Assembly: GCA_022760435.1 (NCBI GenBank)
Contig: JALEFY010000002.1
Location: 1-52,131 of the forward strand
DNA: 52,131 bases
Direction of reading: 5' to 3'
Source of the DNA: Neomegalonema sp.
GTDB taxonomy: Bacteria; Pseudomonadota; Alphaproteobacteria; Rhodobacterales; Rhodobacteraceae
This document shows positions 1-9,830 of the stretch, one piece after another. A program made the translations under genes and the position numbers. Below the pieces are notes generated by a model. That model was not told where the DNA came from and searched no databases. It saw only the letters and a list, made by a program, of their open reading frames with translations. Numbering within the stretch: the first letter of the stretch is position 1; each line of letters begins with the position of its first letter.

Positions 1-90
1 GCAACACCCCGGCAATGACACCGTGATGGCCCCCGCACAGCCCCAGCCACCCCACGCGCTGTCATCCTCGGGCTCGTCCCGAGGATCCAT
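1..90. repeat. Partial copies of the palindromic repeat element at the left edge
   Basis: Positions 61-90 carry the 30-base left terminus of the repeat found five times at 4281-5148: GTCATCCTCGGG, a 5-base CTCGT loop, then CCCGAGGATCCAT. It is identical to the best copies there. The bases around 8-23 (GGCAATGACACCG) look like the right end of a preceding unit that continues outside the window. After base 90 the usual core and right terminus are not recognisable, so this copy looks truncated or diverged. The rest of 91-358 is non-coding DNA leading to the ribosome site (GGAG) of the GTA gene at 359; I see nothing else supportable in it. Confidence 0.75.
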
Positions 91-358
91 GCCGCCACAG
101 GCCCAACCGCCGACCCTCAAGCGCCTTCGCCGCCTCAAAGCCAGCTCACCCGCCCAAATTGAAGCCGTAGAAAGACGCTCCCCCGGCAACGCCCCCCGCT
201 TTGCTTGACCATCCCCCCGACACCCGAGCGCAGCCCCCGCCGCTCCCGCACGAGCGCCCCCCAATCCCTGCGCTCTCCCGCCCCAAGGCGATGAGAGCGC
301 GCAGGCGCCGAAGAGCCGCCAGCCCCACCCCTCATCCCCCGCAATCCGGAGCCTGCTC

Positions 359-3300
359 ATGGCCACCCTTCTTCTCTCCACCGTCGGCAGCGCCCTCGGC
401 TCCTCGATCGGCGGCACCCTGCTCGGCGTCTCCGCCGCCACCATCGGCCAGACCGCGGGCGGCGTGCTCGGCGCCTATATCGACAACCGCCTGCTCGGCC
501 CCGGAGCACAGAGCGTCGAAGGCCCGCGCCTCGACAAGATCCTGCTCTCCACCGCCCATGAGGGCGCCGCCTTGCCGCGCCTTTGGGGACGCATGCGCGT
601 GCCCGGACAGATCATCTGGGCCAGCCGGTACCGCGAGAGCGTTGAGACCCAATCGCAGGGCGGGAAGGGCGGGGCGAGCGCCGTCACCACCACCTACAGC
701 TACTCGGTCTCCTTCGCCGTCGCCCTGTGCGAAGGCCCCATCGCCCGGCTTGGCCGCGTCTGGGCCGATGGCGCCGAGATCGCCCTCTCCGATCTGCCGC
801 ACCGGCTCTATCTCGGCACCGAGGATCAGCTCCCCGACAGCGCCATCACCGCTATCGAGGGCGAGGCGAGCGCGCCCGCCTATCGCGGCACCGCCTATCT
901 GGTCTTCGAGGATCTCCCGCTCGCCCAATTCGGCAACCGCATCCCGCAGCTCTCCTTCGAGGTCTTCCGCCGCCCGCCAGCACCGCAAGACGCCCCGCCG
1001 CGCCTCGAGAGCCTCGCCCGCGGCGTCGCCCTCACGCCCGGCACCGGCGAGTTCACCCTCGCCACCACCCCGGTGCGCCGCCAGATCCGCGAGGGCGTGG
1101 TCGAGACCGAGAACGCCCATGACAGCGCCGGCACCGCCGATCTGATCCGCTCACTCGACGCGCTGCAAGCCGCCTTGCCGCATGTGGAGAGCATCAGCCT
1201 CGTGATCGCCTGGTTCGGCACCGATCTGCGCTGCGATATCTGCGAGATCCGCCCCGGCATCGAGCGCCGCGACCGCATCACCGAGCCGCTCACCTGGCGG
1301 GTGAGCAACACCGATCGCAGCGCCGCCTGGCTGGTCTCGACCGATGCGGACGGCAACCCCAATTTCGGCGGCACCCCCGATGATACTTCGGTGATCGAGG
1401 CGATCCGAGAGATCAAGGCCCGCGGGCTCAAGGTACTGATCTACCCCTTCATCCTGATGGACATCCCCGGCGGCAATGCGCTGCCCGACCCGTGGGATGC
1501 GACCGCTGCCGAGCAGCCCGCCTTCCCCTGGCGTGGCCGCATCACCCTGAGCGCCGCACCAGGCGAGGCAGGCTCGCCCGATCAGACCAGCGCCGCCGCC
1601 GAGCAAGTCGCCGCCTTTTTCGGCACCGCCGAGCCCGGCCACTTCGCCGCCACTTCAACCGGCGTTGCCTATAGCGGGCCCGCCGAATGGCGCTATCGCC
1701 GCCAGATCCTGCATCTGGCCAATCTCGCCCTCGCGGCCGGCGGCGTCGATGCCTTCGCCATCGGCTCCGAGCTGCGCAGCCTCACCCAGATCCGCAGCGG
1801 CCCGCAGAGCTATCCGGCGGTGGACGCCCTCATCACCCTGGCCGAGGACCTCCGCAGCGTTCTTGGCCCCGAGACCCTGCTCACCTATGCCGCCGATTGG
1901 TCCGAGTATTTCGGCCATCAACCGGGCGATGGCAGCGGCGATGTCTTCTTCCATCTCGACCCGCTCTGGGCGAGCCCGGCCATCGACGCCATCGGGATCG
2001 ACGCCTATTTCCCGCTCACCGATCACCGCCCCGGCAGCGACCCATCCGCCGCCATCACCGATATCGAGACCCTGCAAGCCGGGATCGAGGGCGGGGAGGG
2101 CTATGAGTGGTACTATGCCAGCGCGCAAGACCGCGACGCCCGCATCCGCACGCCGATCATCGACACTGCCCATGGCGAGCACTGGATCTTCCGGCCCAAG
2201 GATCTGCGGAGCTGGTGGCTCAATCCCCATCACAACCGGCCCGGCGGCGTGCGCTCGGCCAGCCCGACTGCCTGGGTGCCGGGCTCCAAGCCGATCTGGC
2301 TGACCGAGCTCGGCTTTCCGGCCGTCGATACCGGCCCGAACCAGCCCAATGTCTTTGTCGATCCCAAATCCTCGGAATCGAACCTGCCGCATTATTCCCG
2401 CGGCCTGCGCGATGATTTCGTCCAGCGCCGCGCGCTCGAGGCGGTCCTTCGCTATTGGAAGGGAGAAGCCAACCCGCTCTCGCCCCTGACCGGCGCCCCG
2501 ATGATCGAGACCGCCGCCACCCATATCTGGACCTGGGACGCACGCCCCTGGCCCGATTTCCCGGGCCGGGCCAAGCTCTGGCGCGATGCCGCCAATTACG
2601 CTCTCGGTCACTGGATCTCCGGGCGCACCGACAGCATCCCGCTCGCCGATCTCGTCGCCGAGCTCTGCCTCGCCGCCGGGCTCAGCGCGAGCGATTTCGA
2701 CGCCTCGGCGCTCATCGGAACCGTCGACGGCCTGATCGCCGAGCGCCTCCTGTCCACCCGAGAGATCTTGCAGCCCCTGATGCTCACCTATGGCTTTGAC
2801 GCCGCGGAGAGCGGCGGGCAGATCCGCTTCGTGATGCGCGGCAGCACCCCGATCGAGGCGCTCGCCACCGAGCGCCTTGTCGTGAACGAGGGCGAGGACG
2901 AGATCGCCGCCCCCCTGACCCTGACCCGCGAGGATCCCCAGAGCTTGCCCAGCGCCTTGCAACTCACCTATCGCGAGGGCCTCGCCACCTACGAGCCCGC
3001 CTCCCTGCAAACCCGCATCGAGCATCCAACAAAGCTCAAATCCGCCAGCGAGCTTCCCCTCGTGCTCTCCCAATCCGCCGCCACCCAGACCGCCGAGCGC
3101 TGGTTGATGGAGACCCATACCGCCGCCACTGGCGCCGAATTCGCCTTGCCCCCGAGCGCCCTGCGCCTTGAGCCGACCGATGTCATCCGGCTCGTGGAGC
3201 AGGACAAGAGCCATATGCTGCGCCTGTCGCGGATCGAGGATGCCGGTGCCCGCCGCATCGAGGCCGTGCGCACCGATCCCAGCCTTTATGAGCGCGCCCC

Positions 3301-4255
3301 GCGCCCCGATACGCTCAGCCTGCCCAGCGGCACCGCCACCCTCGCGCCGCCGGAGCTGATCTTGCTCGATTTGCCGCTCCTGAATGACGAAGCGCGCCCC
3401 CATGCCCCGTGGCTCGCCGCCGCGCTCTCGCCCTGGCCCGGCGGGGTCGATGTCTACCGCTCGGATCGCGACGAGGCCTATACCTTCGATGCGAGCCTCG
3501 AGCGCCCGGCCACCATCGGCCGGACCACGACCGCTCTGGCCGCCGCCGATCCCGATCGCTGGAGCGCCCAGAGCCTCGATATTCGCCTCTCCACCGGGGT
3601 ACTCGAGAGCCGCACGCGCGAAGCGGTGCTGAACGGCGCCAATCTCGCCGCCCTGCAAACGCCGTCCGGTGCCTGGGAGGTAATGCAGTATGCAGGCGCC
3701 GAGCTGATCGGCCCGAACACCTATCGCCTCACCGATCTGCTGCGCGGGCAGGGCGGAACCGAGGCCGACATCGCCGCGAGCCTGCCCATCGGCAGCCGTT
3801 TCATCCTCCTCGATAGCGCGCTGGTACAAAGCACGCTGCCCGCAAGCGCCCTTGGGCTCGAGCGCCATTACCGCGCCGTGCCAAAGGGCAGGGCGCTCAC
3901 CCCCGAGCTCTCCACCCACCGCCTGCACAGTGCGACAGGTCTGGGCCTGCGCCCCTACGCCCCCACTCATCTGCGCGCCGCCTTGAGCGCCGAGAGCCTG
4001 ACCCTCACCTGGACCCGCCGCACCCGCCTCGGCGGCGATCCCTGGGAGCCCCCGCAAGTGCCCCTCTCCGAGGAAACCGAGCGCTACAGCGTGAGCCTTA
4101 CCGGCCCGAGCCCGCAGACCCTCACCACCACCGCGCCGGAAGTGACGATCCCAAGCAACACCCTCGCCCCTGGAGACTACACAATCACCGTCGCCCAAAC
4201 CTCCACCACCATCGGCGACGGCCCCAGCACCAGCCTGCTCCTGACGGTACCTTGA
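359..4255 (+). CDS. GTA tail/host-interaction protein with TIM-barrel domain (RcGTA gp15 / Rcc01698 family)
   Basis: The 1298-residue protein matches the large tail-hub or fibre-base protein of Rhodobacter-capsulatus-like gene transfer agents, which is about 1300 residues long. Residues 5-40 are Gly/Ala-rich and hydrophobic. Roughly residues 420-720 form the GTA TIM-barrel, glycoside-hydrolase-like domain (AFAIGSELRSLTQIRSG near 463, WLTELGFPAVDTG near 647). The section that follows resembles the phage-tail (PF13550-type) domain, and the C-terminal part resembles the Rcc01698 C-terminal region. In RcGTA this protein belongs to the baseplate and tail machinery that meets the recipient surface. 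The ATG at 359 follows a GGAG site. Capsid, portal and tail-tube genes would be expected upstream, outside the window. The reading frame is intact. An isolated prophage tail gene is possible but less likely given the TIM barrel. Confidence 0.9.
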   Translation: MATLLLSTVGSALGSSIGGTLLGVSAATIGQTAGGVLGAYIDNRLLGPGAQSVEGPRLDKILLSTAHEGAALPRLWGRMRVPGQIIWASRYRESVETQSQGGKGGASAVTTTYSYSVSFAVALCEGPIARLGRVWADGAEIALSDLPHRLYLGTEDQLPDSAITAIEGEASAPAYRGTAYLVFEDLPLAQFGNRIPQLSFEVFRRPPAPQDAPPRLESLARGVALTPGTGEFTLATTPVRRQIREGVVETENAHDSAGTADLIRSLDALQAALPHVESISLVIAWFGTDLRCDICEIRPGIERRDRITEPLTWRVSNTDRSAAWLVSTDADGNPNFGGTPDDTSVIEAIREIKARGLKVLIYPFILMDIPGGNALPDPWDATAAEQPAFPWRGRITLSAAPGEAGSPDQTSAAAEQVAAFFGTAEPGHFAATSTGVAYSGPAEWRYRRQILHLANLALAAGGVDAFAIGSELRSLTQIRSGPQSYPAVDALITLAEDLRSVLGPETLLTYAADWSEYFGHQPGDGSGDVFFHLDPLWASPAIDAIGIDAYFPLTDHRPGSDPSAAITDIETLQAGIEGGEGYEWYYASAQDRDARIRTPIIDTAHGEHWIFRPKDLRSWWLNPHHNRPGGVRSASPTAWVPGSKPIWLTELGFPAVDTGPNQPNVFVDPKSSESNLPHYSRGLRDDFVQRRALEAVLRYWKGEANPLSPLTGAPMIETAATHIWTWDARPWPDFPGRAKLWRDAANYALGHWISGRTDSIPLADLVAELCLAAGLSASDFDASALIGTVDGLIAERLLSTREILQPLMLTYGFDAAESGGQIRFVMRGSTPIEALATERLVVNEGEDEIAAPLTLTREDPQSLPSALQLTYREGLATYEPASLQTRIEHPTKLKSASELPLVLSQSAATQTAERWLMETHTAATGAEFALPPSALRLEPTDVIRLVEQDKSHMLRLSRIEDAGARRIEAVRTDPSLYERAPRPDTLSLPSGTATLAPPELILLDLPLLNDEARPHAPWLAAALSPWPGGVDVYRSDRDEAYTFDASLERPATIGRTTTALAAADPDRWSAQSLDIRLSTGVLESRTREAVLNGANLAALQTPSGAWEVMQYAGAELIGPNTYRLTDLLRGQGGTEADIAASLPIGSRFILLDSALVQSTLPASALGLERHYRAVPKGRALTPELSTHRLHSATGLGLRPYAPTHLRAALSAESLTLTWTRRTRLGGDPWEPPQVPLSEETERYSVSLTGPSPQTLTTTAPEVTIPSNTLAPGDYTITVAQTSTTIGDGPSTSLLLTVP

Positions 4256-4280
4256 GGTGGCTCTCTCCCCCCAACACGCC

Positions 4281-5148
4281 GTCATCCTCGGGCCCCTCCC
4301 GAGGATCCATCTCGCCGCAAATCCAAACGCTCGGCTCTTCCGCAAAACCGCTCCACGAAAGCCCGAACCGCGCTCGCTGATCCATGGATTGTCGGAACAA
4401 GTCCGACAATGACGCCGCTCTGCCGCCCTCGCGCGTCCCCGACACTCCCCAACACGCTGTCATCCTCGGGCTCGTCCCGGGGATCTATCGCGCCGCGCAT
4501 ACAAACGTCGGTTTCTTCCGCACACCCCCTCCAAGAAGCCCCGACCGCACGCGCTGCCCCATGGATTGCCGGAACAAGTCCGACAACGACACCGGGATGG
4601 GACGAGAGAGACGCCTCTACGCTGACCACCTCCCTCGAGAGACGCATCTCCCCCCAACACCCCGTCATCCTCGGGCTCGCCCCGAGGATCCATGTCGCCG
4701 CGCATCCAAACGCCGGGTTCTTCCGCACACCCCCTCTAAGAAGCCCCGAGCCGCCCTCACTGACCCATGGATTGTCGGAACAAGTCCGACAATGACAACG
4801 CTCTTCCGCCCCAGCGCGCACCTCGCACGCCCACACGCCGTCATCCTCGGGCTCGTCCCGAGGATCCATCTCGCCGCGCATCCAAACGCCGGTTTCTTCC
4901 GCAGCCCGCCTCCAAGAAACCCCGGCCGACCGCGCTGCCCCATGGATTGCCGGAACAAGTCCGACAATGACGCCGCTCTGCCGCCCTCGCGCGTCGCCGA
5001 CACTCCCCAACCCGCTGTCATCCTCGGGCTCGTCCCGAGGATCCATGTCGCCGCGGATACAAGCGCCGGTTCCTTCCGCACACCCCCTCCAAGAAGCCCC
5101 GACCGCACGCGCTGCCCCACGCCCCCCCGAACCAAGCCCGGCAGTGAC
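4281..5148 (+). repeat. Tandem array of five ~132-bp palindromic repeat units
   Basis: Five head-to-tail units lie at 4281-4413, 4459-4590, 4664-4796, 4840-4971 and 5017-5148, separated by 43-73 bases. Each starts with GTCATCCTCGGG-CTCGT-CCCGAGGATCCAT and, except the last, ends with CCATGGATTGTCGGA-ACAAG-TCCGACAATGAC or a near copy. Both ends can form hairpins of 8-9 base pairs, and the two ends are imperfect inverted repeats of each other (GTCAT...ATGAC). The fifth right end is degraded (CCCGAACCAAGCCCGG). Cores of about 70 bases share CGCCGCGCATCCAAACGCCGG and CCAAGAAGCCCCGACCG. Similar GTCATTGCCGGGC-type palindromes are common between genes in Alphaproteobacteria and look like non-autonomous mobile or BIME-like elements. 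No transposase is present. The array fills almost all of the 943-base gap 4256-5198. Confidence 0.9.
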
Positions 5149-5198
5149 ACCGCCCTGCACCCCAACGCGCCAGTCCTTCGCCCCCAAAGAGCCCCCTC

Positions 5199-5903
5199 AT
5201 GACCGACACCCCGAACCTCTCCCTGCCGCTGATCGCCAGCGCGCAGGCGCAAAAGCATGTCACCCATAACGAAGCCCTGCTGCGGCTCGATGCGCTCACC
5301 CAGCTCACCGTCCTGAGCGCCAGCCTCACCGAGCCGCCGCCCGTCCCCGAGGAAGGCGCCCGCTACCTCGCCGCGCCGAGCGCCACCGGCGCCTGGGCAG
5401 GGCAGGGGAGCACCATCGCCCTGTACTCCAACGGGCTGTGGACCCACATACCCCCGCGCGAGGGGTGGCGGGCCTTCGATCTGGAGAGCGCGCAGGTCTA
5501 CACCTTCCTCGCCGGAACCTGGGCCCCGAGTGGCCTCGCCCTCTCCACGACCGGCGCCGCCAGCAGCGCCAGCGTGATCACCCATAGCCACGCCCTCACC
5601 AGCGGCGGCGCGCAGGACACCGGCCCCTTCATCCCTGACCGATCCATCGTGCTCGGCATCACCGCCCGGGTCACCGAGACGATCACCGGCCCGGCGAGCT
5701 GGAGCCTTGGCACCTCCGACAGCGCCAACCGCTACGGATCGGGGCTCGGGACAGCCGCAGGCTCCTACGCCCATGGCATCACCGGCACCCCGCTTGGCTA
5801 TTACGGCGATACCGCCCTGCGCCTCACCCCCGAAGGCGGCGATTTCACCGGCGGCACCGTCCTGCTCGCCGCCCATATCCTCTCCCTCACACCGCCGAGC
5901 TGA
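5199..5903 (+). CDS. DUF2793 domain protein of the GTA cluster
   Basis: A 234-residue protein. The first ~110 residues fit DUF2793 (PF10983): the start SLPLIASAQAQKHVTHNEAL, then LDALTQL, and PPREGWRAFDLESAQVYTF near 88-106. The remaining half is a Gly/Ser/Thr-rich beta-type region with no family I can name. DUF2793 proteins often sit just behind the large tail protein in alphaproteobacterial GTAs and prophages and are presumed tail or fibre accessory proteins; the exact role is not known. It starts with ATG after a weak site and lies 943 bases behind the tail gene because of the repeat array. It ends 3 bases before the wall hydrolase, so those two are probably co-transcribed. Confidence 0.8.
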   Translation: MTDTPNLSLPLIASAQAQKHVTHNEALLRLDALTQLTVLSASLTEPPPVPEEGARYLAAPSATGAWAGQGSTIALYSNGLWTHIPPREGWRAFDLESAQVYTFLAGTWAPSGLALSTTGAASSASVITHSHALTSGGAQDTGPFIPDRSIVLGITARVTETITGPASWSLGTSDSANRYGSGLGTAAGSYAHGITGTPLGYYGDTALRLTPEGGDFTGGTVLLAAHILSLTPPS

Positions 5904-5906
5904 CCC

Positions 5907-6386
5907 ATGCCCCAGACCTCCCCCCTCTCGGAGCTGCGCGCCCATCCCGCGACGCTCGAAGACCTGCTGACCGCCGCTCGCACCATCTATGGCGAGGCCC
6001 GCGGCGAGCCCCATAAGGGACAGAGCGCCGTCGCCTGGGTGCTCAAGAACCGCGCCCGCCTCGCGCGCGCCCATCTCGCCGCGCGCGCCCGCGTGCATCC
6101 GCTCTATGGCGATGGCACCCTGACCGGTGCCGCTCGCGCGCCCTGGCAGTTCTCCTGTTGGAACCAGGACGACCCGAACCGCGCCCGGCTCCTCGCGGCT
6201 GATTTCACGGACCCGCGCTTTTGCACCGCCTTTGCGATTGCCGCTCAGGTCTGGGCCAATCTCACCCCCGACCCGAGCCTTGGTGCCACCCATTACCACC
6301 ACCGCGCGATCGCCCCGGCCTGGTCAAAGGGCCAGCGCCCCTGCGCCGCCATCGGCGCGCATCTGTTCTTCAACTCGATCCAGTAA
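5907..6386 (+). CDS. SleB-type cell wall hydrolase (Hydrolase_2), probable GTA-linked lysin
   Basis: A 159-residue protein with the marks of the SleB/CwlJ hydrolase fold (PF07486): ARTIYGEARGE at 24-34 with the likely catalytic Glu, VAWVLKNRARL near 44, QFSCWN near 88, ATHYHH near 129 and a C-terminal Phe/Ile-rich end. Members cut the glycan strands of peptidoglycan. No signal peptide is visible, so export would need a holin-like partner or delivery with the particle. It follows the DUF2793 gene by 3 bases and precedes a tiny membrane protein gene by 24 bases. That context points to particle release or wall penetration rather than spore germination, which this lineage lacks. Confidence 0.8.
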   Translation: MPQTSPLSELRAHPATLEDLLTAARTIYGEARGEPHKGQSAVAWVLKNRARLARAHLAARARVHPLYGDGTLTGAARAPWQFSCWNQDDPNRARLLAADFTDPRFCTAFAIAAQVWANLTPDPSLGATHYHHRAIAPAWSKGQRPCAAIGAHLFFNSIQ

Positions 6387-6410
6387 CCCCTAGCGAAAGG
6401 ACCCCCGACC

Positions 6411-6626
6411 ATGACCACGCTTCTCGCCGTTCTCGACACCGCATTCGGCATCCTCCCGACCGCACTGCAAGCCGGGATGATGATCGTCACCGCCGCCTCC
6501 GCCGTCACGGCCCTCACCCCGACGCCGAACGACGATCAGATCGTCGGCAAGCTCTATAAGGTGCTGGAGATCCTCGCCCTCAATATCGGGCGGGCCAAGG
6601 ATCAGCCGGCCAATCGGGCGCAATAA
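6411..6626 (+). CDS. Small membrane protein, possible holin-like partner of the lysin
   Basis: A 71-residue protein with one long hydrophobic stretch (about residues 3-35, containing AGMMIVTAASAVTAL) followed by a short charged tail with a predicted helix (KLYKVLEILALNIGRAKD). A good AAAGGA site precedes the ATG. I do not recognise a family. Its size, single membrane segment and place directly behind a wall hydrolase fit a holin-like or lysis accessory role, but this rests on position only. It ends the GTA-associated block; cysE starts 114 bases further on. Confidence 0.6.
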   Translation: MTTLLAVLDTAFGILPTALQAGMMIVTAASAVTALTPTPNDDQIVGKLYKVLEILALNIGRAKDQPANRAQ

Positions 6627-6740
6627 CCCCCATTGCTCCCAAGATCAGCGCATTTTGAGTTGATCTTCGCGCGGGCAGGGCACAAGTCTGCTAATGAAGC
6701 CTGATGCCCACTCGCGTCCGGCAACCAAAAGGTTTGGCGA

Positions 6741-7592
6741 ATGCCGCATTCCGCGCCCTTTCCCAAAGCACCACAGCCCAGACCGGCGGCGCTCGATCCG
6801 GTCTGGGACCGTATCCGCGAAGAAGCGCGCCTGATGGCCGAAGCCGAGCCGATGCTTGCCAGCATGGCCCATACGGTGATCCTCAACCAGCGCCGGTTCG
6901 AGGACGCGCTCGCCTATCGCATCGCCCAGAAGCTCGGCTGCGAGGAGCTCTCGAACCTTTCATTGCGCACGCTGATCTTCGAGACCTATCGTATCGCCCC
7001 CGCCCTGGGCGCCGCCGCCCGTGCGGATGTCGTTGCGGTCTATGAGCGCGATGCCGCCTGCCGCAGCTATCTGCAACCGGTGCTGTTCTTCAAAGGCTTC
7101 CTGGGGTTGCAGGCCTACCGGATCGCGCATCATCTCTGGCGCGCAGGTCGGCTCGACCTCGCCAGCGCCCTGCAAGTGCGCATCTCCGAGGTCTTCGGAA
7201 TGGATATCCATCCCGGCGCCCGCATCGGCAAGGGTATCCTGATCGACCATGCCACCGGCGTGGTGATCGGAGAGACGGCGGTGATCGAAGATGATGTCTC
7301 GATGCTCCACGGCGTCACCCTGGGTGGCACCGGCAAGGAAGCAGGGGATCGCCATCCCAAGATCGGCCGCGGCGTGCTGATCGGTGCGAATGCCTCGATC
7401 CTGGGCAATATCCGCGTCGGCCATTGCAGCCGGGTCGGGGCGGGGTCCGTGGTCCTGCATGATGTCGCCGATTGCAAGACCGTCGCCGGGGTTCCGGCCC
7501 GCGTGGTCGGCGATGCCGGCTGCGATCACCCTTCCCAGTCGATGGATCATCAGGTCGATGAAGACGGCGATTGCGGTTGCCCGGACCGTTAG
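6741..7592 (+). CDS. cysE: Serine O-acetyltransferase
   Basis: A 283-residue enzyme that acetylates L-serine with acetyl-CoA, the first step of cysteine synthesis in the cytoplasm. The N-terminal helical domain (about 15-150) is followed by a left-handed beta-helix of hexapeptide repeats (about 155-260). Key pieces are DIHPGARIGKG at 155-165, the catalytic Asp-His in LIDHATGVVIGETA (169-170), and LHGVTLGGTGKE at 189-200. The C-terminal tail ends CGCPDR and contains extra Cys and Asp. The ATG at 6741 is preceded by an AAAGG-type site. It is monocistronic as far as visible: the GTA block ends 114 bases upstream, and the convergent ftsB-like gene ends 12 bases downstream. Confidence 0.95.
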   Translation: MPHSAPFPKAPQPRPAALDPVWDRIREEARLMAEAEPMLASMAHTVILNQRRFEDALAYRIAQKLGCEELSNLSLRTLIFETYRIAPALGAAARADVVAVYERDAACRSYLQPVLFFKGFLGLQAYRIAHHLWRAGRLDLASALQVRISEVFGMDIHPGARIGKGILIDHATGVVIGETAVIEDDVSMLHGVTLGGTGKEAGDRHPKIGRGVLIGANASILGNIRVGHCSRVGAGSVVLHDVADCKTVAGVPARVVGDAGCDHPSQSMDHQVDEDGDCGCPDR

Positions 7593-7604
7593 GCGGCCCG
7601 CAGC

Positions 7605-7907
7605 CTAGTCCTGAATAATCACGTCGCGCGGCCCGACATCCCCGGTCGCGCGGCGCAGCCGTTCATCGAGCAGCTCCGGATCCACTTCCGGGCCGCTCAA
7701 CCGGTCGATCTTGGATTGCAGCGCATCGCGCTTGGCCTCAAGAGCCCGGATCTCTTCGCGCAGTTCAGCCTCGCGCCGCTCCAACGGGCGCAGATGCACG
7801 CTGCCCGAAGCGCCCAACCAGTAATCGACGACGAAGAATGTGATGACACAGAGCATGAGGATCACGGCAAGCGTGTCAATCATGCGCCATTTCTTGGCTC
7901 GCGCCAT
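7605..7907 (-). CDS. Septum formation initiator FtsB/DivIC family protein
   Basis: A 100-residue bitopic protein: short basic N-terminus (ARAKKWR), a membrane helix at about 10-30 (LAVILMLCVITFFVVDYW), then a coiled coil rich in Glu, Arg and Leu at about 40-72. This is the FtsB/DivIC architecture; in bacteria FtsB joins FtsL and FtsQ in the divisome. The position directly downstream of eno is the usual alphaproteobacterial arrangement. A GAGG site precedes the ATG. A strong hairpin (7924-7952) lies between eno and this gene, just ahead of its ribosome site, and could tune its share of the eno transcript. Confidence 0.85.
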   Translation of the reverse strand: MARAKKWRMIDTLAVILMLCVITFFVVDYWLGASGSVHLRPLERREAELREEIRALEAKRDALQSKIDRLSGPEVDPELLDERLRRATGDVGPRDVIIQD

Positions 7908-7923
7908 TCTGATCCTCGCATAG

Positions 7924-7952
7924 CTTCCGACGCGCCACTGACGCGTCGGAAG
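7924..7952 (-). promoter_or_regulatory. Strong hairpin between eno and the ftsB-like gene
   Basis: An 11-base-pair perfect stem, CTTCCGACGCG with its complement CGCGTCGGAAG, encloses a 7-base loop. On the minus strand it follows the eno stop by about 16 bases and precedes the GAGG ribosome site of the ftsB-like gene by about 7 bases. There is no T-run after it, so it is not a classical terminator. An mRNA-processing or attenuation element is the likeliest reading. Confidence 0.6.
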
Positions 7953-7967
7953 TGTTTAGCACAAGTC

Positions 7968-9257
<1,290 letters not shown>

Positions 9258-9389
9258 TCATCAGATACAGTCTATCCGGGCAGCTCGGCCAGCCGCCCGA
9301 TCGCTCGCCCAAGGCTCTAGCGCAGCGCAGCATTGACTTACAGCAGAAAAGTTGCCTCAGCCTCGCCAAGCAGCCCTAACGGATGCCTA

Positions 9390-9818
9390 TCAGCTTTCGC
9401 ATTTCTTCCCTGAAAGCGGCACGCAAAACAGTTCCAGCCGATGATCGACGAGCCTGTAGCCCAGCCGCTCCGCAATCTTCTGTTGCAGCCGTTCGATTTC
9501 CTCATCGACAAATTCGATGATTTCGCCGCTATGCAGATCAATGAGATGATCGTGATGGTCACGCTCCGCATCTTCATAGCGCGCACGCCCGTCCCGAAAG
9601 TCGAGCCGCTCCAGAATCCCGGCTTCCTCAAACAGTTTCACCGTCCGATAGACGGTCGCGATAGAGATCTTCGGATCGATCTGGGAGGCGCGGCGATACA
9701 ACTCCTCTGCATCGGGATGATCATCGGCTGCGGAGAGAACCTGCGCCACCACGCGGCGTTGCTCTGTCATCCGCAAGCCCAGTTCCTCGCAGCGACGAGA
9801 GATGCGATCATCGCTCAT
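9390..9818 (-). CDS. Fur/Mur family metal-responsive transcriptional regulator
   Basis: A 142-residue Fur-family protein. The N-terminal winged helix contains LGLRMTEQRRVVAQVL and SIATVYRTVKLFEEAGI. The regulatory half has ERDHHDHLIDLHSGEIIEF, where other Fur proteins often show CxxC zinc motifs; here these are absent, as in the alphaproteobacterial Fur/Mur branch. Such proteins repress iron or manganese uptake genes when loaded with metal. Which metal this one senses cannot be told from sequence. It lies 12 bases downstream of mazG on the same strand. Confidence 0.88.
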   Translation of the reverse strand: MSDDRISRRCEELGLRMTEQRRVVAQVLSAADDHPDAEELYRRASQIDPKISIATVYRTVKLFEEAGILERLDFRDGRARYEDAERDHHDHLIDLHSGEIIEFVDEEIERLQQKIAERLGYRLVDHRLELFCVPLSGKKCES

Positions 9819-9830
9819 GCCGAAAATTCC

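Noticed and set aside
1655-4345. 896-codon frame antisense to the GTA tail gene
   Set aside because: Gly/Ala-rich shadow frame without any recognisable domain; the sense frame has clear family features.
4282-6302. Long reading frames across the repeat array on both strands (up to 545 codons) with recurring MDPRDEPEDD-like peptides
   Set aside because: They are translations of the palindromic repeats and then run antisense through the DUF2793 and lysin genes; no family match and no ribosome sites.
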